Positions 1 through 4,840 of a stretch of 8,424 nt of DNA are shown piece by piece. Made by a program: the position numbers and the translations under genes. The notes under the pieces were generated by a model, which was given only the letters and a program-made list of their open reading frames with translations, was not told where the DNA came from and made no database searches. The stretch covers positions 1 to 8,424 of the forward strand of contig CAMBMC010000094.1 in the NCBI GenBank assembly GCA_945868555.1. Reading direction: 5' to 3'. The stretch is from Chitinophaga pinensis (GTDB lineage: Bacteria; Bacteroidota; Bacteroidia; Flavobacteriales_D; Crocinitomicaceae). Position 1 is the stretch's first letter. Each line of letters opens with the position of its first letter.

Positions 1-69
1 TTTCTGATCTTCATCGCATTGATGGAAGCTCTTGCTGTAGGCGACGCTTGGTCAACATACGGAGGATAG
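1..69 (+). CDS. C-terminal end of a membrane protein, possibly cytochrome c oxidase subunit IV
   Basis: Frame 1 is open from the window edge to a TAG at 67-69 and gives 22 residues: a hydrophobic stretch (FLIFIALMEALAV) and a short polar tail ending DAWSTYGG. This looks like the last part of a transmembrane helix plus a tail. The next three genes are SCO, SCO and DUF420. In Bacteroidota such genes often follow oxidase subunits III and IV, so a small oxidase subunit IV-like protein is the best guess. That identity rests on context and weak similarity of the tail, not on a diagnostic motif. Its stop lies 4 nt before the next start codon, so the two are very probably co-transcribed. Confidence 0.5.
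   Translation, partial: FLIFIALMEALAVGDAWSTYGG
61..65 (+). promoter_or_regulatory. Shine-Dalgarno-like GGAGG before the first SCO gene
   Basis: GGAGG lies 8 nt before the ATG at 74. It is embedded in the last codons (Gly-Gly-stop) of the upstream gene. Strong SD motifs are uncommon in Bacteroidota, so this one supports the ATG at 74 over the in-frame ATG at 101, and suggests translational coupling to the upstream gene. Confidence 0.5.
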
Positions 70-73
70 TCTG

Positions 74-745
74 ATGGCACGAAAAAGTACTGCTGGACGA
101 ATGAAAGTAGCAATTGCATTTCTACTCACGTTTGGTCCAGCTTTTTTATTGGTGTTCATGTCAACGCGAGGCTGTAGGCATAAGTTCAAAACACTGGATG
201 ACTTCGGTGCTGCAAAGAAATATGAGATCACAGATTCTCGGGGAATTAAAATGACCTCTGCTGATTTTGATGGAAAAATTGTCATCGTCACTGTACTTCA
301 GGAAACCTGCCCCGGAAACTGCTCGATTTCAATGTGGCATCTCGATCAACACATTTATCAGCATATCCGCAAAAACACGCGGAAGAAAATGAAACAGGTT
401 CGAATCATCTCTTATGTCACAGATGGCAATGGAAATCCTGTGAAAGACCTTTCAACAACGGTTGCATCACTTAAAGACAATGTCGAAGGCTACGATCCTG
501 ACCTGTGGCTTGTCGTAAGCGGCGATGCTCAGTCAACCTATGACTTTACGCACAATGGTCAAAAGTTATTGCAACAAGGTAAAGAATATTACGGCGGCCA
601 CGCATTTCAAGAGCTGATGCTCTTGTTGGATAAAAAGAATCATTTGCGCATGGTTCTTTCTGGCAAAACAGAAGGAATGGTTCGCAGAATGAGAGACAAC
701 ATTGCCTTGCTCCAAAAACAATACGATAAGGAAAGAAAACATTAA
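74..745 (+). CDS. SCO1/SenC-family copper/thioredoxin-fold protein, first paralogue, with altered His site
   Basis: Predicted membrane-anchored, thioredoxin-fold protein of 223 aa, of the family that delivers copper to, or reduces, the CuA site of cytochrome c oxidase. A basic N-terminus and one transmembrane segment (about residues 11-30) would place the domain outside the cytoplasmic membrane. There is no lipobox (the residues before C34 are T-R-G). The CxxxC copper/redox motif is present as CPGNC (C79, C83). The third ligand of normal SCO proteins is a His in a GGFAH-type segment. Aligning this protein without gaps from the Gly-Gly to the conserved Asp (174-186) puts F178 at that position, with H176 two residues earlier. 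Copper binding may therefore differ, or H176 may substitute. The C-terminal third (QELMLLLDKKNHLRM) keeps the strand pattern of the family. It is preceded by the partial gene and followed by the second SCO after 23 nt. Family membership is fairly certain; function as a classical copper chaperone is not. Confidence 0.85.
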   Translation: MARKSTAGRMKVAIAFLLTFGPAFLLVFMSTRGCRHKFKTLDDFGAAKKYEITDSRGIKMTSADFDGKIVIVTVLQETCPGNCSISMWHLDQHIYQHIRKNTRKKMKQVRIISYVTDGNGNPVKDLSTTVASLKDNVEGYDPDLWLVVSGDAQSTYDFTHNGQKLLQQGKEYYGGHAFQELMLLLDKKNHLRMVLSGKTEGMVRRMRDNIALLQKQYDKERKH

Positions 746-768
746 TTGACTCAATTTGTTTCTTATTT

Positions 769-1416
769 ATGCGTCTGTTCCTATTCATAGCACTTTTATT
801 TCTTTCGGCATGTGCCCCATCGAAAAAGGAACATGTACTTCCATTTATCGGCAATTTTGATATTGAATATAAACTGGTCGATGGCGTAGAGGTCGCCGAT
901 ACGGTCTATCCCAAAATTCCAGCATTCACCTTCACCGACCAAAACGGTCAAAACGTAAAATCCACCGATTTCAAAGGCAAGGTATGGGTTGCCGAATTTT
1001 TCTTTACTTCGTGCCCAACGATTTGTCCAACGATGACGCGAAACATGCTCATGATGCAGAAGTCTACCAAGGACCTAAAGAAAGAAATTCAATTCATGTC
1101 ATTTACGATCAATCCAGACTTCGATCAAGCAAAAGTATTGAAACGCTACATCAAACATTATGGCGTAGATGAATCGAACTGGGTGTTTTTAACGGGCGAT
1201 GAAGAAGAAACTCATATATTAGGAATTGAGAACTTTAAAACCTTTGCCGGACGTGACGAGGAAGAAGCAGGCGGATTTGCCCATTCAGGAGCATTCACGC
1301 TCGTAGACAAAGAAGGATATGTAAGAGGTGTTTATTTGGGAACAGATAAAAAACAAGTAAAACAATTGGAAGAAGATTTACGAAAATTATTGAAGTATGA
1401 GTATGACATTGAATGA
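769..1416 (+). CDS. SCO1/SenC-family cytochrome c oxidase copper chaperone, lipoprotein
   Basis: SCO1/SenC protein of 215 aa, expected to load or reduce the CuA centre of a haem-copper oxidase outside the cytoplasmic membrane. Residues 1-15 form a lipoprotein signal with the lipobox LSAC (C15), so it should be lipid-anchored after export. All three copper ligands of the family are visible: the CPTIC motif (C82, C86) within FFTSCPTICPTM, and H172 in GGFAHSGAF, followed by the VDKEGYVRG strand. Length and motif order are normal. The ATG at 769 lies right at the start of the signal sequence. It follows the first SCO by 23 nt and overlaps the DUF420 gene by 20 nt. This is the canonical SCO of the pair. 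Confidence 0.93.
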   Translation: MRLFLFIALLFLSACAPSKKEHVLPFIGNFDIEYKLVDGVEVADTVYPKIPAFTFTDQNGQNVKSTDFKGKVWVAEFFFTSCPTICPTMTRNMLMMQKSTKDLKKEIQFMSFTINPDFDQAKVLKRYIKHYGVDESNWVFLTGDEEETHILGIENFKTFAGRDEEEAGGFAHSGAFTLVDKEGYVRGVYLGTDKKQVKQLEEDLRKLLKYEYDIE

Positions 1417-1927
1417 CCCTAAAAAAGTAAAACAAGCACGCACATTAATCATTGCGCTATCGGCAGTAATCCCTGTAGTTGTTGCCGTGCTATTTAAAGT
1501 GCAAATCGATGGTGTGGACCTAACCTTTTTGCCGAAAATATATGCTGGGATAAATGGATTGACGGCTATTGTTCTCATCGCGGCGTTGGTGGCCATCAAA
1601 TCGAAAAATATGAACCTTCACCGCAACTTAATTCGTTTTGCGCTTCTCTTATCATTACTATTCTTGGCGGCGTATGTGGCCTATCACGCAACATCAAGCC
1701 CAACAGAATACGAAGGAAGTGTGCCAGGCATTTATTATTCACTGCTCATTAGTCACATCGTTTTGAGTGTAGCCGTTATCCCAATGGTATTGTTTACCTA
1801 CCTCGCCGCCTGGGAAGGCCGTTTCGCTGACCATAAAAAATGGACCCGCTTCTCTTTCCCGATTTGGTTGTATGTCGCAGTGAGTGGTGTAGTTGTTTAT
1901 TTTATGATTTCTCCGTTTTACGGTTGA
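1397..1927 (+). CDS. DUF420 (CtaM/YozB-like) integral membrane protein
   Basis: A 176-aa polytopic membrane protein of the DUF420 family. Its Firmicutes relatives (YozB/CtaM) are needed for activity of aa3-type oxidases, so a role in oxidase maturation is the likely job here. Hydrophobic segments lie at about residues 16-35, 45-67, 78-98, 112-137 and 153-172, giving five probable transmembrane helices. Histidines near membrane boundaries (H75, H97, H120, H146) fit the family's conserved His pattern and could bind haem or metal; that is inference. The start at 1397 lies 20 nt inside the upstream SCO gene. An equally good in-frame ATG at 1403 would shorten the protein by two residues. Overlap with the SCO gene suggests translational coupling. 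It is the last gene of the unit; the next gene converges on it. Confidence 0.88.
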   Translation: MSMTLNDPKKVKQARTLIIALSAVIPVVVAVLFKVQIDGVDLTFLPKIYAGINGLTAIVLIAALVAIKSKNMNLHRNLIRFALLLSLLFLAAYVAYHATSSPTEYEGSVPGIYYSLLISHIVLSVAVIPMVLFTYLAAWEGRFADHKKWTRFSFPIWLYVAVSGVVVYFMISPFYG

Positions 1928-1929
1928 TA

Positions 1930-1962
1930 GGACAAAGGACTTATTGACAAAAGACAAAGGAC
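1930..1962 (+). repeat. 33-bp direct repeat, copy 1 (GGACAAA-type)
   Basis: It matches the stretch at 2065-2097 at 32 of 33 positions; the only difference is the 24th base (G here, T there). Inside, the trinucleotide GAC recurs at 1931, 1938, 1946, 1953 and 1960, a spacing of 7, 8, 7 and 7. The unit is thus a degenerate heptamer repeat close to GGACAAA. It begins 3 nt after the stop of the DUF420 gene. Confidence 0.85.
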
Positions 1963-2020
1963 CGCTGCGCTGATAGAACATGGACTAGTGCAATTCGGCT
2001 GCTCTCGTTTTCATTCTGAT

Positions 2021-2063
2021 CTTGGTGGCTGAGGTTCCGAAGGAAGTCTCGAAGTCACCAAAG
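2021..2063. repeat. REP-like nested palindrome
   Basis: A long imperfect hairpin can be drawn. Bases 2022-2030 pair with 2053-2061 (9 bp, with one G-T pair at 2028/2055). After a 2-nt bulge, 2031-2033 (GAG) pair with 2048-2050 (CTC), and 2035-2038 (TTCC) pair with 2042-2045 (GGAA) around a GAA loop. No T-run follows on either strand, so it is not a standard intrinsic terminator. The arms GGTGGCTGAG and CTCGAAGTCACC resemble dispersed REP-type palindromes I associate with Bacteroidota intergenic DNA, but that resemblance is from memory. It could be a REP element mobilised by an IS200-like (RAYT) transposase, or a transcript-stabilising hairpin. Confidence 0.65.
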
Positions 2064-2064
2064 A

Positions 2065-2097
2065 GGACAAAGGACTTATTGACAAAATACAAAGGAC
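2065..2097 (+). repeat. 33-bp direct repeat, copy 2 (GGACAAA-type)
   Basis: Near-perfect second copy of 1930-1962, starting 135 bp after the first and 2 nt after the palindrome. It keeps the same internal beat of about 7 bp; one of the five GAC positions (2088) reads TAC. The two copies bracket a 102-bp segment whose second half is the palindrome. Confidence 0.85.
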
Positions 2098-2159
2098 TTG
2101 ATCATTCTTCGAATTCCTGAAAGGATCAAATTTGCGAAGCAATCAAATTTTCAATTATT

Positions 2160-2215
2160 AGTAACTCGTCATTCGTAACTAGTACCTAGTATCTCGTCAA
2201 TCCCGACTCGCCACT
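2160..2215. repeat. Degenerate heptamer tandem array running into the glycosyltransferase 3' end
   Basis: Cut into sevens from 2160, the units share a consensus near (A/C)GTAACT. The seventh base is T in all eight units, the second is G in seven, and the third is T in the first six. The best six units span 2160-2201; two weaker ones (2202-2215) lie inside the glycosyltransferase gene. The stop codon of that gene (2197-2199 on the minus strand) falls in unit six. The consensus differs from the GGACAAA repeats upstream, but the period is the same. Confidence 0.6.
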
Positions 2216-3318
2216 TTAATAATCCTATAAATCTCCCTTGCGGTGTTGTCCCAACTAAACAGTTTCGAGCGTTCAAAGCCCTTTGCGCTGAGTTCGTCGA
2301 GAGTGCTATGGTCATTGTACAAGGCAAGCATCTTGGCAACAATCGATTTCGTATCAAAGGGGTCGCAATAGACAACAGCATCTCCCCCCACTTCAGGCAA
2401 TGCAGTTTTGTCGCCACTTAAAATCGGGGTGCCACATTTCATGGCCTCGACGAGTGGTATTCCAAATCCTTCAAAATAGGGAACGTAAACGAAAAGTTTT
2501 GCTGCGGCCATCACCTGTGCAAGTTCAACTTGCGACAATTGACCAGTAAAGTGAATCTGTGACTCTATTTCTTTCGGAGGTGCAGTGAATCCAAAGTTAT
2601 CCCACAGGGGTACACCTACAATCACGAGTTGATCATCGGATTTTGTTGCTTGCTTAAAAGCACAAAAAGCCTCGATGAGTCGTGCAAGATTTTTCCGGGG
2701 ATGGATGGTGCCTACAAATAGAAAATAGGGTTTCCCTTCGGTATATTTTTCGCGAATATTGATTTGCGTATTTACGTCAAGTGGTCGAAAATCATCCGAT
2801 GCGCTGTTCCAAAAGGCACTAACTTTCTCGGGGGAAATACCATACGTTTGAATGATGTCTTGGCGTGAGTATTCTGAAACGGTCACAACATGCGTAGCTT
2901 TTCTTGCAAAACGCGGGAAAAATGTCCGAAGGTAATGTCGCGCAGTAAAGGGCAAATCATTGGGGTAATGCTCGAAATTGATGTCGTGAATCACACCAAT
3001 CTGAGGGATTTTTGACGAGAGCGAAAGGTATCCATCTGGCGAGAAGAATACGTCTACCTTGTATTTTTTTAAAGCGCGACGGATAGACCATTCAAACCAA
3101 ACCAAAAATAAAATGGGATGTCGCGCTGGGGGACCAAGAACAACAGGAGTTACATTTTTCCCAAAAACAAAGCGGGGGTCATAGGGCCTGTCGAAAAACA
3201 AAATGAACTCGTCCTCGGGATGAATCTCAACCAACCGACGAATAATTTCCTCAGAATACCTGCCAAATCCATCGATTCGATCGGGCAATAGAAAACGTGC
3301 GTTGACTCCAATCCGCAT
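2197..3318 (-). CDS. GT4-type glycosyltransferase (GT-B fold)
   Basis: Retaining glycosyltransferase of 373 aa that should transfer a sugar from a nucleotide donor to a glycan or lipid acceptor at the cytoplasmic face of the membrane. The N-terminal Rossmann domain opens MRIGVNARFL with the acceptor-side glycine loop GFGRY (17-21), HDINF (111-115) and VSEYSR (147-152). The C-terminal domain has VGTIHPRKN (202-210) and the donor-binding EGFGIPLVE motif, where E283 and E291 form the E-x7-E signature. The region resembles mannosyltransferases of the MtfB/WbaZ type, but donor and acceptor cannot be read from sequence. I chose the ATG at 3318; an in-frame TTG at 3324 would add two residues and bring the start within 3 nt of the upstream stop. 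It follows the MBL-fold gene by 9 nt and is presumably co-transcribed with it. No transmembrane helix is evident. Confidence 0.92.
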   Translation of the reverse strand: MRIGVNARFLLPDRIDGFGRYSEEIIRRLVEIHPEDEFILFFDRPYDPRFVFGKNVTPVVLGPPARHPILFLVWFEWSIRRALKKYKVDVFFSPDGYLSLSSKIPQIGVIHDINFEHYPNDLPFTARHYLRTFFPRFARKATHVVTVSEYSRQDIIQTYGISPEKVSAFWNSASDDFRPLDVNTQINIREKYTEGKPYFLFVGTIHPRKNLARLIEAFCAFKQATKSDDQLVIVGVPLWDNFGFTAPPKEIESQIHFTGQLSQVELAQVMAAAKLFVYVPYFEGFGIPLVEAMKCGTPILSGDKTALPEVGGDAVVYCDPFDTKSIVAKMLALYNDHSTLDELSAKGFERSKLFSWDNTAREIYRIIKVASRD

Positions 3319-3327
3319 CGCCAACGA

Positions 3328-3975
3328 TTAAAAATTATAAATGTAATTTATCCGCTTTTCTTTGCCGATCGTGGTTTCTGGCCCATGACCACAATACACG
3401 AGGGTTTCTTCGGGCAATACAAACATCTTCTCAAAAATTGATGCTTTCAAGGTGTCTAAATCACCGCCAGGCAAATCCACTCGGCCGAAACTTCCAGAAA
3501 AGAGCACATCCCCATTGATGACAAAGCCATTTTCAGCATTGTAAAACACCACATGTCCAGGGGCATGACCAGGGGTAAAGATCACCTTCAATTCAATCCC
3601 ACCAAACACAAGTTTATCGCCATCGTTCAGCAGCACATCAGGCGCTGGAGCAGGGACATATCCCTCGAACCCATACAAATGAGCATAGTTTGAAACGGCT
3701 TCGAGTGTTGGAATATCCAATGGATGCAAATAGGATTTCAGACCAAAAGCTCGGTGAAGGAATGCATTGCCCAACACGTGATCGATGTGCGCATGGGTGT
3801 TTAACAAAGCCAAAGGCACGAAACCATTGTCTTCAATATAATCCAACAGCTCCATTTGCTCCTCACGCGAATAACAGCCCGCATCGATGATGACGCAATT
3901 TTTATCTTCGTCGCTCAGCAAATACGTGTTTTCTTGAAACCCATTAAAGGTAAAGGTGTGTACCTGAATTTTCAT
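3328..3975 (-). CDS. MBL-fold metallo-hydrolase, glyoxalase II-like
   Basis: Cytoplasmic metallo-beta-lactamase-fold hydrolase of 215 aa, in the YcbL/glyoxalase II-like group that hydrolyses thioesters such as S-lactoylglutathione or related thiol adducts. The full two-metal site is present: HAHIDH (H61, H63, D65, H66), H137 in TPGHAPGH, D156 in NGDVLF, and H197 in YCGHGPETTIG. Length matches the short, single-domain members; the extra C-terminal substrate domain of classical glyoxalase II is absent, so the physiological substrate is open. A persulfide dioxygenase is less likely, since the general layout (NGDVLFSGSFGRVDLPGGD) favours the YcbL-like hydrolases. The ATG at 3975 begins the typical first strand. 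It is the first gene of a two-gene minus-strand unit with the glycosyltransferase, and is divergent from the lipoprotein gene. Confidence 0.9.
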   Translation of the reverse strand: MKIQVHTFTFNGFQENTYLLSDEDKNCVIIDAGCYSREEQMELLDYIEDNGFVPLALLNTHAHIDHVLGNAFLHRAFGLKSYLHPLDIPTLEAVSNYAHLYGFEGYVPAPAPDVLLNDGDKLVFGGIELKVIFTPGHAPGHVVFYNAENGFVINGDVLFSGSFGRVDLPGGDLDTLKASIFEKMFVLPEETLVYCGHGPETTIGKEKRINYIYNF

Positions 3976-3980
3976 TGCTG

Positions 3981-3988
3981 TAAAAATA
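3981..3988 (-). promoter_or_regulatory. Candidate -7 box (TATTTTTA) of the MBL-fold gene
   Basis: Read on the minus strand, TATTTTTA ends 5 nt before the ATG. It is close to the Bacteroidota -7 consensus TAnnTTTG, with A in place of the final G. I see no clear -33 TTTG at the right distance, so this is tentative. If real, the transcript would start at or next to the start codon. Confidence 0.3.
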
Positions 3989-4010
3989 AGCTGATTTTCA
4001 TCGTATGCTG

Positions 4011-4018
4011 TATCTTTA
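4011..4018 (+). promoter_or_regulatory. Candidate -7 box (TATCTTTA) of the lipoprotein gene
   Basis: TATCTTTA matches TAnnTTTG at seven of eight positions and sits 14 nt before the ATG at 4033, which would give a leader of roughly 8-10 nt. No convincing -33 TTG lies 17-23 nt upstream. Confidence 0.45.
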
Positions 4019-4032
4019 CCAAAAAAACGACA

Positions 4033-4566
4033 ATGAAATTTGCACTTATCCCTGTCCTTATCCTGCTGTTGATGTCTTGTGGAACTAAGGTTCCATTCAA
4101 CAATGATATCCGTGAACGATTCGATTTGAATACCGACAAAGACTTACGCAAGGTTCAGTTTTTCACTTCGCAAACAATTATCTTAGAAAAAAGCAAGTCG
4201 TCGGGCAATCAAGGCACTACCGATGCGGGTGCACTTGTCACCAATTCGAATAAGGAAGAAAACCGTGTGATCATTCCAATTTTCACCAAATGTGTTTTTG
4301 ACGGCTTCGGTCCAAATGGCGAATTGATGCTGCGCTTTGAATTGGGTACTGGCAAAACAATCTCATTTTCTGTAAAATCGAAAGAACCAACTGCGAAATA
4401 CTATTTGAATGCCGAATGGACAATGAACCAAGGTGGGAAGTTACAATACGGAAACGAACAGTTTTCCACCATGTCTACGAGTGGAAACGCCTATTTATTG
4501 GTTGTGACACGTCGTCTGCAAAAGACAAAACGCAAAGACCGTGTCGTGAAAGGAATGAAAGTATAA
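4033..4566 (+). CDS. Putative lipoprotein of unknown function
   Basis: A 177-aa exported protein that I cannot assign to a named family. Residues 1-16 are a lipoprotein signal with lipobox LMSC (C16), so it should be lipid-anchored in the inner or outer membrane. The rest is soluble and strand-rich: VQFFTSQTIILEKSKSSG (about 41-58), a Thr/Asn-rich stretch, RVIIPIFTKCVFDGFGPNG (about 79-97), then a final strand ending NAYLLVVT. The last 19 residues (159-177) are very basic (RRLQKTKRKDR and VKGMKV) and could contact anionic surface polymer or membrane. The reading frame is open upstream to 3856, but the segment 3856-4032 overlaps the divergent MBL gene and looks uncoding; the lipoprotein signal starting at 4033 fixes the start. 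It stands alone, flanked by a promoter-like box and a terminator, so it is probably a monocistronic gene. Confidence 0.85.
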   Translation: MKFALIPVLILLLMSCGTKVPFNNDIRERFDLNTDKDLRKVQFFTSQTIILEKSKSSGNQGTTDAGALVTNSNKEENRVIIPIFTKCVFDGFGPNGELMLRFELGTGKTISFSVKSKEPTAKYYLNAEWTMNQGGKLQYGNEQFSTMSTSGNAYLLVVTRRLQKTKRKDRVVKGMKV

Positions 4567-4571
4567 ATGGT

Positions 4572-4595
4572 AAGGCTGCAACGGCAGTCTTTTTT
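4572..4595 (+). terminator. Intrinsic terminator after the lipoprotein gene
   Basis: Bases 4572-4579 (AAGGCTGC) pair with 4584-4591 over 8 bp, with one G-T pair at 4575/4588 and a loop of AACG. The 3' arm runs into a T-run (4590-4595). It begins 5 nt after the lipoprotein stop. It abuts the stop of the convergent small gene; on the minus strand only a weak T-rich stretch follows the hairpin, so it serves mainly the + strand. Confidence 0.8.
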
Positions 4596-4803
4596 ATTGG
4601 TCTGGAGAATCGATTTTCACATGATCGATCTGTTCGATTTCAGGGGAATTTACTTTGGTTTTGTCTTGCTGTTTTAGTTTTCTGTACAAGAAGATTCCCA
4701 TAGCAACAAGCACGATGGTGTACAAGAAAATTTTAAACACGTAAGCCTTACTTACCTTTTTGGGGACATACTGCTGAAAATCGGGGCGCTCTCTTTCTTC
4801 CAT
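4594..4803 (-). CDS. Small single-pass membrane protein of unknown function
   Basis: A 69-aa protein with a charged N-terminus (MEERERPDFQQYVPKK), one clear transmembrane helix at about residues 22-40 and a polar, Lys/Asp-rich tail. Positive charges (K15, K16, K19, K24 before; R41, K42, K44 after) border the helix on both sides, so topology is ambiguous. The sequence is too ordered (amphipathic lead, clean hydrophobic block, polar tail) to be a chance shadow, and no other gene uses this DNA. It converges on the lipoprotein gene, sharing the terminator region, and diverges from galE with 37 nt between start codons. No family recognised; partners unknown. Confidence 0.68.
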   Translation of the reverse strand: MEERERPDFQQYVPKKVSKAYVFKIFLYTIVLVAMGIFLYRKLKQQDKTKVNSPEIEQIDHVKIDSPDQ

Positions 4804-4835
4804 TGCTTAAAAATAACGGATTTATACTAATTTTG
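4803..4835 (+). promoter_or_regulatory. Bacteroidota-type promoter of the galE operon
   Basis: TAATTTTG at 4828-4835 is a perfect match to the Bacteroidota -7 consensus TAnnTTTG. A TTG at 4803-4805 lies 22 nt upstream as a possible -33 element, inside the accepted spacing range. The box ends only 5 nt before the galE ATG at 4841, so transcription would begin at or within a few bases of the start codon. This predicts a leaderless or near-leaderless mRNA. Confidence 0.6.
4808..4815 (-). promoter_or_regulatory. Candidate -7 box (TATTTTTA) of the small membrane protein gene
   Basis: On the minus strand TATTTTTA lies 4 nt before the ATG, the same octamer and nearly the same offset as before the MBL-fold gene. 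No clear -33 element is visible in the 37-nt divergent spacer or beyond it. Tentative. Confidence 0.28.
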
Positions 4836-4840
4836 AGTAA

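Larger units (their letters stand above)
1928..2196. other. Non-coding intergenic region between convergent genes, rich in repeats
   Basis: This 269-bp stretch separates the 3' ends of the DUF420 and glycosyltransferase genes, so no promoter is needed here. I see no convincing coding sequence. It contains two 33-bp direct repeats, a nested palindrome, a 9-bp direct repeat ATCAAATTT (2125-2133 and 2142-2150), and a heptamer array, each noted here. I see no classical intrinsic terminator with a T-run for either convergent gene. Bases 1963-2020 show nothing I can name. Confidence 0.75.

Noticed and set aside
746..768. Promoter for the second SCO gene (TTGAC at 746-750)
   Set aside because: Only 23 nt separate the genes, no TAnnTTTG box is present, and a sigma-70 style -35 is not the Bacteroidota consensus; co-transcription with the first SCO is more likely.
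2022..2061. Bidirectional intrinsic terminator for the convergent genes
   Set aside because: The hairpin is strong but lacks a T-run on either strand and has an interrupted stem, so a REP-like palindrome is the better description.
1930..2097. CRISPR-like repeat-spacer array
   Set aside because: Only two copies of the 33-bp repeat, 102 bp apart, with an internal 7-bp periodicity and no cas genes; the spacer is too long and contains a palindrome.
3319..3324. TTG start for the glycosyltransferase at 3324
   Set aside because: It would add only Met-Ala before MRIGVNARFL, the usual start of this family; the ATG at 3318 is simpler, although TTG cannot be excluded.
3856..4032. 59-residue N-terminal extension of the lipoprotein gene
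   Set aside because: It overlaps the MBL-fold gene on the other strand and places the lipoprotein signal internally; the signal at 4033 and the promoter-like box at 4011 fix the start.
4416..4703. 95-residue + strand open frame
   Set aside because: It crosses the lipoprotein 3' end, the terminator and the antisense of the small membrane protein; composition is rich in Arg, Cys and Phe as expected of a shadow frame.
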